Positions 1-10,616 of a stretch of DNA of 64,000 nt are shown piece by piece. This DNA comes from Karalla daura (Eukaryota; Chordata; Actinopteri; Chaetodontiformes; Leiognathidae). The first letter of the stretch is position 1; each line of letters opens with the position of its first letter. A program made the position numbers and the translations under genes. The notes beneath the pieces are model-generated. The model was not told the DNA's origin and searched no databases. It saw only the letters and a program-made list of their open reading frames with translations. Location: contig JANZKI010000145.1 in NCBI GenBank assembly GCA_029224185.1, positions 1 to 64,000 of the forward strand, in the 5' to 3' direction.

Positions 1-322
1 TAAACAGGCCCAACTAGGCGTTCTAAACACTGTTTATGCCTGTTGCTGCACTGCGTAATGGCCCATGGTGAATGCGTCAACACACTTTTTCAAAGCGCTT
101 ATCCTCACCGTTTCCGACGCAGGGGGCTGTAAACAGGCCCAACTAGGCGATCTAAACACTGTTTTGGCCTGTTGATGCACTGCGTAATGGCCGATGGTGA
201 ATGCGTCAACACACTTTTTCAAAGCGCTTTTCCCCACCGTTTCCTACGCAGGGGGCTGTAAATAGGCCCAACTAGGCGTTCTAAATATTGTTTAGGCCTG
301 TTGCAGCACTGCGTCTTAGCCA
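1..322 (+). repeat. Family A stretch: c, d, e units (left edge)
   Basis: The window opens inside the array at the start of a unit. Unit 1 is c-like at its 3' end (CTTATCCTCACC, CCGACGC) but carries GTAATGGCCCATGG instead of the usual c core, and a private GTTTATGCC in place of GTTTAGGCC. A d unit (130-258) and the A part of an e-to-B3 hybrid follow. No gene is present. Confidence 0.95.
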
Positions 323-775
323 ATGGTGCATGTGTCAACAAACCTTTTCAAAGCGCTTTTCCCCACAGTCTCCCATAAAGGGGGCTGTAAAATGGCTCAA
401 ATGAGCGTTCTAAACACTTTTCAGGCCTGTTGCTGCACTGCGTATTGGCCAATGGTGCATGTGTCAAACTTTTTCAAAGCGCTTTTCCCCACAGTCCCCT
501 ATGCAGGGGGCTTTAAACAGGCTCAAATAAGCATTCTAAACACTTTTCAGGCCTGTTGCTGCACTCTGTCTTTGCCAATGGTGCATGTGTCAACAAACTT
601 TTTGAAAGCGCTTTTCCCCACAGTCTCCCATGAAGGGGGCTGTAAACAGGCTCAAACAAGCGTTCTAAACACTGTTTTGGCCTGTTGCTGCACTGCGTAT
701 TGGCCAATGGCGCATGTGTCAAACTTTTTCAATGCGCTTTTCCCCACCGTTTCCTACGCAGGGGGCTGTAAATAG
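323..775 (+). repeat. Family B block 1 (B3-B4-B5-B6)
   Basis: Four B-type units are entered through a hybrid whose left part is A subtype e (AAATATTG, GTTGCAGC) and whose right part is B3 (GTCTTAGCCAATGG). B4 and B6 carry the 3-bp deletion GTGTCAAAC. The block is open in the plus frame for 150 codons with a 43-residue period and ends at the TAG of TGTAAATAG, where the first A unit begins. B5 has the CAAACAAGCG (threonine) form. The frame is most simply explained by the 129-bp period. Confidence 0.93.
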
Positions 776-897
776 GCCCAACTAGGCGTTCTAAACATTG
801 TTTAGGCCTGTTGCTGCACTGCGTAATGGCCGATGGTGAATGCGTCAACACACTTTTTCAAAGCGCTTTTCCCCACCGTTTCCAATGCAGGGGGTTG

Positions 898-3800
898 TAA
901 ACAGGCCCAACTAGGCGTTTTAAACACTGTTTAGGCCTGTTGCTGCACTGCTAAGTGGCCCATGGTGAATGCGTCAACACACTTTTTCAAAGCGCTTTTC
1001 CCCACCGTTTCTTACGCAGGGGGCTGTAAACAGGCCCAACTAGGCGCTCTAAACACTGTTTAGGCCTGTTGCTGCACTACGTAATGGCCCATGGTGAATG
1101 CGTCAACACACTTTTTCAAAGCGCTTTTCCCCACCGTTTCCTACGCAGGGGGCTGTAAACAGGCCCAACTAGGCGTTTTAAACACTGTTTAGGCCTCTTG
1201 CTGCACTGCGTAATGGCCCATGGTGAATGCGTACACACTTTTTCAAAGCGCTTTTCCCCACCGTTTCCAATGCAGGGGGTTTTAAACAGGCCCAACTAGG
1301 CCTTCTAAACACTGTTTAGGCCTCTTGCTGCACTGCGTATTGGCCAATGGCGCATGTGTCAAACTTTTTCAATGCGCTTTTCCCCACCGTTTCCTACGCA
1401 GGGGGCTGTAAATAGGCCCAACTAGGCGTTCTAAACATTGTTTAGGCCTGTTGATGCACTGCGTAATGGCCGATGGTGAATGCGTCAACACACTTTTTCA
1501 AAGCGCTTTTCCCCACCGTTTCCTACGCAGGGGGCTGTAAATAGGCCCAACTAGGCGTTCTAAACATTGTTTAGGCCTGTTGCAGCACTGCGTAATGGCC
1601 GATGGTGAATGCGTCAACACACTTTTTCAAAGCGCTTTTCCCCACCGTTTCCAATGCAGGGGGTTGTAAACAGGCCCAACTAGGCGTTTTAAACACTTTT
1701 TAGGCCTGTTGCTGCACTAGTAAGTGGCCCATGGTGAATGCGTCAACACACTTTTTCAAAGCGCTTTTCCCCAACGTTTCTTACGCAGGGGGCTGTAAAC
1801 AGGCCCAACTAGGCGTTCTAAACACTGTTTAGGCCTGTTGCTGCACTGCGTAATGGCCCATGGTGAATGCGTCAACACACTTTTTCAAAGCGCTTTTTCC
1901 CACCGTTTCTGATGCAGGGGGCTGTAAACAGGCCCAACTAGGCGTTCTAAACACTGTTTAGGCCTGTTGCTGCACTGCGTCATGGCCAATGGTGAATGCG
2001 TCAACACACTTTTTCAAAGCGCTTATCCTCACTGTTTCCGACGCAGGGGGCTGTAAACAGGCCCAACTAGGCGATCTAAACACTGTTTTGGCCTGTTGAT
2101 GCACTGCGTAATGGCCGATGGTGAATGCGTCAACACACTTTTTCAAAGCGCTTTTCCCCACCGTTTCCTACGCAGGGGGCTGTAAATAGGCCCAACTAGG
2201 CGTTCTAAACATTGTTTAGGCCTGTTGCAGCACTGCGTAATGGCCGATGGTGAATGCGTCAACACACTTTTTCAAAGCGCTTTTCCCCACCGTTTCCAAT
2301 GCAGGGGGTTGTAAACAGGCCCAACTAGGCGTTTTAAACACTTTTTAGGCCTGTTGCTGCACTAGTAAGTGGCCCATGGTGAATGCGTCAACACACTTTT
2401 TCAAAGCGCTTTTCCCCAACGTTTCTTACGCAGGGGGCTGTAAACAGGCCCAACTAGGCGTTCTACACACTGTTTAGGCCTGTTGCTGCACTGCGTAATG
2501 GCCCATGGTGAATGCGTCAACACACTTTTTCAAAGCGCTTTTTCCCACCGTTTCTGATGCAGGGGGCTGTAAACAGGCCCAACTAGGCGTTCTAAACACT
2601 GTTTAGGCCTGTTGCTGCACTGCGTCATGGCCAATGGTGAATGCGTCAACACACTTTTTCAAAGCGCTTATCCTCACCGTTTCCGACGCAGGGGGCTGTA
2701 AACAGGCCCAACTAGGCGATCTAAACACTGTTTTGGCCTGTTGATGCACTGCGTAATGGCCGATGGTGAATGCGTCAACACACTTTTTCAAAGCGCTTTT
2801 CCCCACCGTTTCCTACGCAGGGGGCTGTAAATAGGCCCAACTAGGCGTTCTAAACATTGTTTAGGCCTGTTGCAGCACTGCGTAATGGCCGATGGTGAAT
2901 GCGTCAACACACTTTTTCAAAGCGCTTTTCCCCACCGTTTCCAATGCAGGGGGTTGTAAACAGGCCCAACTAGGCGTTTTAAACACTGTTTAGGCCTGTT
3001 GCTGCACTGCTAAGTGGCCCATGGTGAATGCGTCAACACACTTTTTCAAAGCGCTTTTCCCCACCGTTTCTTACGCAGGGGGCTGTAAACAGGCCCAACT
3101 AGGCGCTCTAAACACTGTTTAGGCCTGTTGCTGCACTACGTAATGGCCCATGGTGAATGCGTCAACACACTTTTTCAAAGCGCTTTTCCCCACCGTTTCC
3201 TACGCAGGGGGCTGTAAACAGGCCCAACTAGGCGTTTTAAACACTGTTTAGGCCTCTTGCTGCACTGCGTAATGGCCCATGGTGAATGCGTACACACTTT
3301 TTCAAAGCGCTTTTCCCCACCGTTTCCAATGCAGGGGGTTTTAAACAGGCCCAACTAGGCCTTCTAAACACTGTTTAGGCCTCTTGCTGCACTGCGTATT
3401 GGCCAATGGCGCATGTGTCAAACTTTTTCAATGCGCTTTTCCCCACCGTTTCCTACGCAGGGGGCTGTAAATAGGCCCAACTAGGCGTTCTAAACATTGT
3501 TTAGGCCTGTTGATGCACTGCGTAATGGCCGATGGTGAATGCGTCAACACACTTTTTCAAAGCGCTTTTCCCCACCGTTTCCTACGCAGGGGGCTGTAAA
3601 TAGGCCCAACTAGGCGTTCTAAACATTGTTTAGGCCTGTTGCAGCACTGCGTAATGGCCGATGGTGAATGCGTCAACACACTTTTTCAAAGCGCTTTTCC
3701 CCACCGTTTCCAATGCAGGGGGTTGTAAACAGGCCCAACTAGGCGTTTTAAACACTTTTTAGGCCTGTTGCTGCACTAGTAAGTGGCCCATGGTGAATGC

Positions 3801-5015
3801 GTCAACACACTTTTTCAAAGCGCTTTTCCCCAACGTTTCTTACGCAGGGGGCTGTAAACAGGCCCAACTAGGCGTTCTAAACACTGTTTAGGCCTGTTGC
3901 TGCACTGCGTAATGGCCCATGGTGAATGCGTCAACACACTTTTTCAAAGCGCTTTTTCCCACCGTTTCTGATGCAGGGGGCTGTAAACAGGCCCAACTAG
4001 GCGTTCTAAACACTGTTTAGGCCTGTTGCTGCACTGCGTCATGGCCAATGGTGAATGCGTCAACACACTTTTTCAAAGCGCTTATCCTCACTGTTTCCGA
4101 CGCAGGGGGCTGTAAACAGGCCCAACTAGGCGATCTAAACACTGTTTTGGCCTGTTGATGCACTGCGTAATGGCCGATGGTGAATGCGTCAACACACTTT
4201 TTCAAAGCGCTTTTCCCCACCGTTTCCTACGCAGGGGGCTGTAAATAGGCCCAACTAGGCGTTCTAAACATTGTTTAGGCCTGTTGCAGCACTGCGTAAT
4301 GGCCGATGGTGAATGCGTCAACACACTTTTTCAAAGCGCTTTTCCCCACCGTTTCCAATGCAGGGGGTTGTAAACAGGCCCAACTAGGCGTTTTAAACAC
4401 TTTTTAGGCCTGTTGCTGCACTAGTAAGTGGCCCATGGTGAATGCGTCAACACACTTTTTCAAAGCGCTTTTCCCCAACGTTTCTTACGCAGGGGGCTGT
4501 AAACAGGCCCAACTAGGCGTTCTACACACTGTTTAGGCCTGTTGCTGCACTGCGTAATGGCCCATGGTGAATGCGTCAACACACTTTTTCAAAGCGCTTT
4601 TTCCCACCGTTTCTGATGCAGGGGGCTGTAAACAGGCCCAACTAGGCGTTCTAAACACTGTTTAGGCCTGTTGCTGCACTGCGTCATGGCCAATGGTGAA
4701 TGCGTCAACACACTTTTTCAAAGCGCTTATCCTCACCGTTTCCGACGCAGGGGGCTGTAAACAGGCCCAACTAGGCGATCTAAACACTGTTTTGGCCTGT
4801 TGATGCACTGCGTAATGGCCGATGGTGAATGCGTCAACACACTTTTTCAAAGCGCTTTTCCCCACCGTTTCCTACGCAGGGGGCTGTAAATAGGCCCAAC
4901 TAGGCGTTCTAAACATTGTTTAGGCCTGTTGCAGCACTGCGTAATGGCCGATGGTGAATGCGTCAACACACTTTTTCAAAGCGCTTTTCCCCACCGTTTC
5001 CAATGCAGGGGGTTG
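898..5015 (+). repeat. Higher-order repeat, 2059 bp x 2
   Basis: Copies are 898-2956 and 2957-5015, each 16 units with one 127-bp and one 126-bp unit (16 x 129 - 5). Shared markers include the isolated B6-like unit (1347 and 3406) and the private string TTCTACACAC (2461 and 4520), both at exactly 2059 bp. Similarity begins slightly left of 898, since at the preceding unit the only early difference is GCTGC versus GCAGC. Confidence 0.9.
1347..1415 (+). repeat. Isolated B6-like unit in family A
   Basis: A single unit carries the B6 signature GTATTGGCCAATGGCGCATG, GTGTCAAAC and CAATGCGC. It is entered from a g-type unit with CCTCTTGC and left into an A unit starting TAAATAGG. Equivalent single units begin at 3406, 12157, 19485, 22697 and 24879. 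They look like relics of B blocks that lost the preceding B units by recombination between a g-type unit and B6. Confidence 0.85.
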
Positions 5016-5991
5016 TAAACAGGCCCAACTAGGCGTTTTAAACACTTTTTAGGCCTGTTGCTGCACTAGTAAGTGGCCCATGGTGAATGCGTCAACACAC
5101 TTTTTCAAAGCGCTTTTCCCCAACGTTTCTTACGCAGGGGGCTGTAAACAGGCCCAACTAGGCGTTCTAAACATTGTTTAGGCCTGTTGCTGCACTGCGT
5201 AATGGCCCATGGTGAATGCGTCAACACACTTTTTCAAAGCGCTTTTTCCCACCGTTTCTGATGCAGGGGGCTGTAAACAGGCCCAACTAGGCGTTCTAAA
5301 CACTGTTTAGGCCTGTTGCTGCACTGCGTAATGGCCCATGGTGAATGCGTCAACACACTTTTTCAAAGTGCTTTTTCCCACCGTTTCTGATGCAGGGGGC
5401 TGTAAACAGGCCCAACTAGGCGTTCTAAACACTGTTTAGGCCTGTTGCTGCACTGCGTCATGGCCAATGGTGAATGCGTCAACACACTTTTTCAAAGCGC
5501 TTTTCCCCACCGTTTCCTACGCAGGGGGCTGTAAACAGGCCCAACTAGGCGTTCTACACACTGTTTAGGCCTGTTGCTGCACTGCGTATTGGCCGATGGT
5601 GAATGCGTCAACACACTTTTTCAAAGCGCTTTTCCCCACCGCTTCCAATGCAGGGGGTTGTAAACAGGCCCAACTAGGCGTTCTAAACATTGTTTAGGCC
5701 TGTTGCTGCACTGCGTAATGGCCGATGGTGAATGCGTCAACACACTTTTTCAAAGCGCTTTTCCCCACCGTTTCTTACGCAGGGGGCTGTAAACAGGCCC
5801 AACTAGGCGCTCTAAACACTGTTTAGGCCTGTTGCTGCACTGCGTAATGGCCCATGGTGAATGCGTCAACACACTTTTTCAAAGCGCTTTTCCCCACCGT
5901 TTCCTATGCAGGGGGCTGTAAACAGGCCCAACTAGGCGATCTAAACACTGTTTTGGCCTGTTGCTGCACTGCGTAATGTCCGATGGTGAAT

Positions 5992-5999
5992 GTGTACAC
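5992..5999. other. GTGTACAC palindrome made by 2-bp deletion (subtype h)
   Basis: Most units read GCGTCAACACAC. In a recurrent 127-bp class two bases are lost, and in subtype h the context TGTGTACACAC creates the perfect palindrome GTGTACAC. Other h copies lie near 9340, 13195, 14740, 17440, 21040, 25917, 27206, 29518, 31832, 36466, 37757, 41609, 48057 and 53592. The related g class (GCGTACACAC) lies near 1232, 3291, 12041, 19370, 22580, 24762, 41491, 47932, 51020, 53467 and 63757. Because 2 is not a multiple of 3, these units shift any 43-codon frame. Confidence 0.7.
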
Positions 6000-7466
6000 A
6001 CTTTTTCAAAGCGCTTTTCCCCACCGTTTCTTACGCAGGGGGCTGTAAACAGGCCCAACTAGGCGTTTTAAACACTTTTTAGGCCTGTTGCTGCACTAGT
6101 AAGTGGCCCATGGTGAATGCGTCAACACACTTTTTCAAAGCGCTTTTCCCCAACGTTTCTCACGCAGGGGGCTGTAAACAGGCCCAACTAGGCGTTCTAA
6201 ACACTGTTTAGGCCTGTTGCTGCACTGCGTAATGGCCCATGGTGAATGCGTCAACACACTTTTTCAAAGCGCTTTTTCCCACCGTTTCTGATGTAGGGGG
6301 CTGTAAACAGGCCCAACTAGGCGTTCTAAACACTGTTTAGGCCTGTTGCTGCACTGCGTCATGGCCAATGGTGAATGCGTCAACACACTTTTTCAAAGCG
6401 CTTATCCTCACCGTTTCCGACGCAGGGGGCTGTAAACAGGCCCAACTAGGCGATCTAAACACTGTTTTGGCCTGTTGATGCACTGCATAATGGCAGATGG
6501 TGAATGCGTCAACACACTTTTTCAAAGCGCTTTTCCCCACCGTTTCCTACGCAGGGGGCTGTAAATAGGCCCAACTAGGCGTTCTAAACATTGTTTAGGC
6601 CTGTTGCAGCACTGCGTAATGGCCGATGGTGAATGCGTCAACACACTTTTTCAAAGCGCTTTTCCCCACCGTTTCCAATGCAGGGGGTTGTAAACAGGCC
6701 CAACTAGGCGTTTTAAACACTTTTTAGGCCTGTTGCTGCACTAGTAAGTGGCCCATGGTGAATGCGTCAACACACTTTTTCAAAGCGCTTTTCCCCAACG
6801 TTTCTTACGCAGGGGGCTGTAAACAGGCCCAACTAGGCGTTCTAAACACTGTTTAGGCCTGTTGCTGCACTGCGTAATGGCCCATGGTGAATGCGTCAAC
6901 ACACTTTTTCAAAGCGCTTTTTCCCACCGTTTCTGATGCAGGGGGCTGTAAACAGGCCCAACTAGGCGTTCTAAACACTGTTTAGGCCTGTTGCTGCACT
7001 GCGTCATGGCCAATGGTGAATGCGTCAACACACTTTTTCAAAGCGCTTATCCTCACCGTTTCCGACGCAGGGGGCTGTAAACAGGCCCAACTAGGCGATC
7101 TAAACACTGTTTTGGCCTGTTGATGCACTGCGTAATGGCCGATGGTGAATGCGTCAACACACTTTTTCAAAGCGCTTTTCCCCACCGTTTCCTACGCAGG
7201 GGGCTGTAAATAGGCCCAACTAGGCGTTCTAAACATTGTTTAGGCCTGTTGCAGCACTGCGTAATGGCCGATGGTGAATGCGTCAACACACTTTTTCAAA
7301 GCGCTTTTCCCCACCGTTTCCAATGCAGGGGGTTGTAAACAGGCCCAACTAGGCGTTTTAAACACTTTTTAGGCCTGTTGCTGCACTAGTAAGTGGCCCA
7401 TGGTGAATGCGTCAACACACTTTTTCAAAGCGCTTTTCCCCAACGTTTCTTACGCAGGGGGCTGTA

Positions 7467-7508
7467 AACAGGCCCAACTAGGCGTTCTAAACACTGTTTA
7501 GGCCTGTT
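7467..7508. other. Inverted pair AACAGGCC / GGCCTGTT with internal dyad
   Basis: The unit opens with AACAGGCC (7467-7474), and its exact reverse complement GGCCTGTT lies at 7501-7508, leaving a 26-base loop. Inside, at 7487-7501, is CTAAACA-C-TGTTTAG, two perfect 7-base arms around one base. The two structures share base 7501, so they are alternatives rather than one stem. The pair recurs in most A units. In e units the first arm is altered (TAAATAGG), in d units the right dyad arm is altered (TGTTTTG), and in B units the first arm becomes AACAGGCT. A dimeric DNA-binding protein site or a cruciform-prone element is possible; neither is shown. Confidence 0.75.
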
Positions 7509-7555
7509 GCTGCACTGCGTAATGGCCCATGGTGAATGCGTCAACACACTTTTTC

Positions 7556-7565
7556 AAAGCGCTTT
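7556..7565. other. Conserved 10-bp palindrome AAAGCGCTTT
   Basis: This perfect palindrome follows the T5 run in nearly every unit of both families, which makes it one of the least variable parts of the monomer. Recurrent exceptions are AAAGTGC (5366, 16684), AAAGCCC (16430, 28893, 31207 and later), TCACAGCGC (27865, 30179, 32493, 38417), AAAGCAC (41633, 48073, 53608), AAAGAGC (10769) and AATGCGC in all B6 units. Most exceptions are shared by copies of the same large duplication, so they mark ancestry. Constraint from a binding protein is possible but untested. Confidence 0.8.
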
Positions 7566-7824
7566 TTCCCACCGTTTCTGATGCAGGGGGCTGTAAACAG
7601 GCCCAACTAGGCGTTCTAAACACTGTTTAGGCCTGTTGCTGCACTGCGTCATGGCCAATGGTGAATGCGTCAACACACTTTTTCAAAGCGCTTATCCTCA
7701 CCGTTTCCGACGCAGGGGGCTGTAAACAGGCCCAACTAGGCGATCTAAACACTGTTTTGGCCTGTTGATGCACTGCGTAATGGCCGATGGTGAATGCGTC
7801 AACACACTTTTTCAAAGCGCTTTT

Positions 7825-7848
7825 CCCCACCGTTTCCTACGCAGGGGG
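7825..7848. other. C4 / G5 potential hairpin at monomer end
   Basis: In this d unit CCCC at 7825-7828 can pair with the G5 run at 7844-7848. Inside the loop CGT (7831-7833) can pair with ACG (7839-7841), giving a short interrupted stem. The G5 run is present in nearly all units, while the C run is four bases in most and three in b units. The inner pair is kept in c and d units and weakened to CGT/ATG where the unit ends CCAATGCAG. Structure formation in DNA or transcript is inferred only from complementarity. Confidence 0.4.
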
Positions 7849-7915
7849 CTGTAAATAGGCCCAACTAGGCGTTCTAAATATTGTTTAGGCCTGTTGCAGC
7901 ACTGCGTCTTAGCCA

Positions 7916-8368
7916 ATGGTGCATGTGTCAACAAACCTTTTCAAAGCGCTTTTCCCCACAGTCTCCCATAAAGGGGGCTGTAAAATGGCTCAAATGAGCG
8001 TTCTAAACACTTTTCAGGCCTGTTGCTGCACTGCGTATTGGCCAATGGTGCATGTGTCAAACTTTTTCAAAGCGCTTTTCCCCACAGTCCCCTATGCAGG
8101 GGGCTTTAAACAGGCTCAAATAAGCATTCTAAACACTTTTCAGGCCTGTTGCTGCACTCTGTCTTTGCCAATGGTGCATGTGTCAACAAACTTTTTGAAA
8201 GCGCTTTTCCCCACAGTCTCCCATGAAGGGGGCTGTAAACAGGCTCAAATAAGCGTTCTAAACACTGTTTTGGCCTGTTGCTGCACTGCGTATTGGCCAA
8301 TGGCGCATGTGTCAAACTTTTTCAATGCGCTTTTCCCCACCGTTTCCTACGCAGGGGGCTGTAAATAG
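7916..8368 (+). repeat. Family B block 2 (B3-B4-B5-B6)
   Basis: Same layout as the block at 323, entered from e. Here B5 has CAAATAAGCG (isoleucine in the open frame). This T/I difference separates blocks into two lineages across the window: I at 7916, 15504, 27968, 30282, 32596, 38520 and most blocks after 53839; T at 323, 10617, 18461, 21673, 23855 and 34654-46760 except 38520. Confidence 0.93.
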
Positions 8369-10616
8369 GCCCAACTAGGCGTTCTAAACATTGTTTAGGC
8401 CTGTTGCTGCACTGCGTAATGGCCGATGGTGAATGCGTCAACACACTTTTTCAAAGCGCTTTTTCCCACCGTTTCTGATGCAGGGGGCTGTAAACAGGCC
8501 CAACTAGGCGTTCTAAACACTGTTTAGGCCTGTTGCTGCACTGCGTCATGGCCAATGGTGAATGCGTCAACACACTTTTTCAAAGCGCTTATCCTCACTG
8601 TTTCCGACGCAGGGGGCTGTAAACAGGCCCAACTAGGCGATCTAAACACTGTTTTGGCCTGTTGATGCACTGCGTAATGGCCGATGGTGAATGCGTCAAC
8701 ACACTTTTTCAAAGCGCTTTTCCCCACCGTTTCCTACGCAGGGGGCTGTAAATAGGCCCAACTAGGCGTTCTAAACATTGTTTAGGCCTGTTGCAGCACT
8801 GCGTAATGGCCGATGGTGAATGCGTCAACACACTTTTTCAAAGCGCTTTTCCCCACCGTTTCCAATGCAGGGGGTTGTAAACAGGCCCAACTAGGCGTTT
8901 TAAACACTTTTTAGGCCTGTTGCTGCACTAGTAAGTGGCCCATGGTGAATGCGTCAACACACTTTTTCAAAGCGCTTTTCCCCAACGTTTCTTACGCAGG
9001 GGGCTGTAAACAGGCCCAACTAGGCTTTCTAAACACTGTTTAGGCCTGTTGCTGCACTGCGTAATGGCCCATGGTGAATGCGTCAACACACTTTTTCAAA
9101 GCGCTTTTTCCCACCGTTTCTGATGCAGGGGGCTGTAAACAGGCCCAACTAGGCGTTCTAAACACTGTTTAGGCCTGTTGCTGCACTGCGTAATGGCCCA
9201 TGGTGAATGCGTCAACACACTTTTTCAAAGCGCTTTTTCCCACCGTTTCTGATGCAGGGGGCTGTAAACAGGCCCAACTAGGCGTTCTAAACACTGTTTT
9301 GGCCTGTTGCTGCACTGCGTAATGTCCGATGGTGAATGTGTACACACTTTTTCAAAGCGCTTTTCCCCACCGTTTCTTACGCAGGGGGCTGTAAACAGGC
9401 CCAACTAGGCGTTTTAAACACTTTTTAGGCCTGTTGCTGCACTAGTAAGTGGCCCATGGTGAATGCGTCAACACACTTTTTCAAAGCGCTTTTCCCCAAC
9501 GTTTCTTACGCAGGGGGCTGTAAACAGGCCCAACTAGGCGTTCTAAACACTGTTTAGGCCTGTTGCTGCACTGCGTAATGGCCCATGGTGAATGCGTCAA
9601 CACACTTTTTCAAAGCGCTTTTTCCCACCGTTTCTGATGCAGGGGGCTGTAAACAGGCCCAACTAGGCGTTCTAAACACTGTTTAGGCCTGTTGCTGCAC
9701 TGCGTCATGGCCAATGGTGAATGCGTCAACACACTTTTTCAAAGCGCTTATCCTCACCGTTTCCGACGCAGGGGGCTGTAAACAGGCCCAACTAGGCGAT
9801 CTAAACACTGTTTTGGCCTGTTGATGCACTGCGTAATGGCCGATGGTGAATGCGTCAACACACTTTTTCAAAGCGCTTTTCCCCACCGTTTCCTACGCAG
9901 GGGGCTGTAAATAGGCCCAACTAGGCGTTCTAAACATTGTTTAGGCCTGTTGCAGCACTGCGTAATGGCCGATGGTGAATGCGTCAACACACTTTTTCAA
10001 AGCGCTTTTCCCCACCGTTTCCAATGCAGGGGGTTGTAAACAGGCCCAACTAGGCGTTTTAAACACTTTTTAGGCCTGTTGCTGCACTAGTAAGTGGCCC
10101 ATGGTGAATGCGTCAACACACTTTTTCAAAGCGCTTTTCCCCAACGTTTCTTACGCAGGGGGCTGTAAACAGGCCCAACTAGGCGTTCTAAACACTGTTT
10201 AGGCCTGTTGCTGCACTGCGTAATGGCCCATGGTGAATGCGTCAACACACTTTTTCAAAGCGCTTTTTCCCACCGTTTCTGATGCAGGGGGCTGTAAACA
10301 GGCCCAACTAGGCGTTCTAAACACTGTTTAGGCCTGTTGCTGCACTGCGTCATGGCCAATGGTGAATGCGTCAACACACTTTTTCAAAGCGCTTATCCTC
10401 ACCGTTTCCGACGCAGGGGGCTGTAAACAGGCCCAACTAGGCGATCTAAACACTGTTTTGGCCTGTTGATGCACTGCGTAATGGCCGATGGTGAATGCGT
10501 CAACACACTTTTTCAAAGCGCTTTTCCCCACCGTTTCCTACGCAGGGGGCTGTAAATAGGCCCAACTAGGCGTTCTAAATATTGTTTAGGCCTGTTGCAG
10601 CACTGCGTCTTAGCCA
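8369..10616 (+). repeat. Family A stretch
   Basis: It contains c-d pairs at 8524, 9683 and 10328, the last two exactly 645 bp apart. It also holds an h unit with GTGTACAC at about 9338 and two adjacent b units near 9060-9300. GGCTTTCTAAAC near 9025 is private. Nothing other than satellite is seen. Confidence 0.95.

Larger units (their letters stand above)
7465..7593 (+). repeat. Representative family A monomer (subtype b)
   Basis: This is one typical 129-bp unit. Reading left to right it holds TAAACAGGCC, CAACTAGGCG, the dyad CTAAACACTGTTTAG, GGCCTGTTGCTGCACTGCG, a central CCATGG, GAATGCGTCAACACAC, a T5 run, the palindrome AAAGCGCTTT, a C-rich stretch, and a G5 run just before the next unit. 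In the plus frame used by the B blocks it contains stop codons at GTTTAG and GCGTAA, so family A is not open in that frame. At 129 bp the unit is shorter than the 147 bp of a nucleosome core, so one-to-one nucleosome phasing is not implied. Confidence 0.95.
776..7915 (+). repeat. Family A stretch, 7.1 kb, longest without a full B block
   Basis: This holds two 2059-bp higher-order copies (898-5015), a mixed zone (5016-6045) and three 645-bp a-b-c-d-e copies (6046-7980). Single B6-like units sit at 1347 and 3406. The mixed zone has consecutive b units, an AAAGTGC palindrome variant at 5366 and an h unit at about 5970. The d unit near 6486 has private changes (CTGCATAATGGCAGATGG). No gene or foreign sequence is seen. 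Confidence 0.95.
6046..7980 (+). repeat. Five-unit higher-order repeat a-b-c-d-e, 645 bp x 3
   Basis: Three consecutive copies start at 6046, 6691 and 7336. Order within a copy: a (ACTAGTAAG, CCAACGTTTC), b (TTTCTGATGC), c (GTCATGGCC, CTTATCCTCAC), d (GATCTAAAC, GTTGATGC), e (TAAATAGG, GTTGCAGC). The last e unit switches into B3. The same five-unit order, complete or partly rearranged, recurs through the window and is the basic A-family higher-order unit. Confidence 0.92.

Noticed and set aside
1..129. Internal 43-bp sub-repeat (129 = 3 x 43)
   Set aside because: Comparing the three thirds of the unit by eye shows no convincing similarity.
34..237. 67-codon minus-strand open frames, 52 sites including the 84-codon forms
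   Set aside because: Each simply marks a c-d pair of A units where the GTTTAGG stop (TAA on the minus strand) is replaced by GTTTTGG. They recur identically with the repeat and show no independent coding sign.
513..722. 69-codon minus-strand open frames under B blocks
   Set aside because: Antisense shadow of the B5/B6 open stretch, lost in the block at 58603 by a single private change without other consequence.
323..775. 150-codon (and 238-codon at 34654, 40578, 44825, 46760) plus-strand open frames as protein-coding genes
   Set aside because: They are internally 43-residue-periodic because 129 is a multiple of 3, begin at an ATG present in most B units, end at the first A-type stop, and have no promoter, splice or flanking context. 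Some copies carry frameshift or stop. Kept only as repeat blocks and as a finding on codon-position bias.
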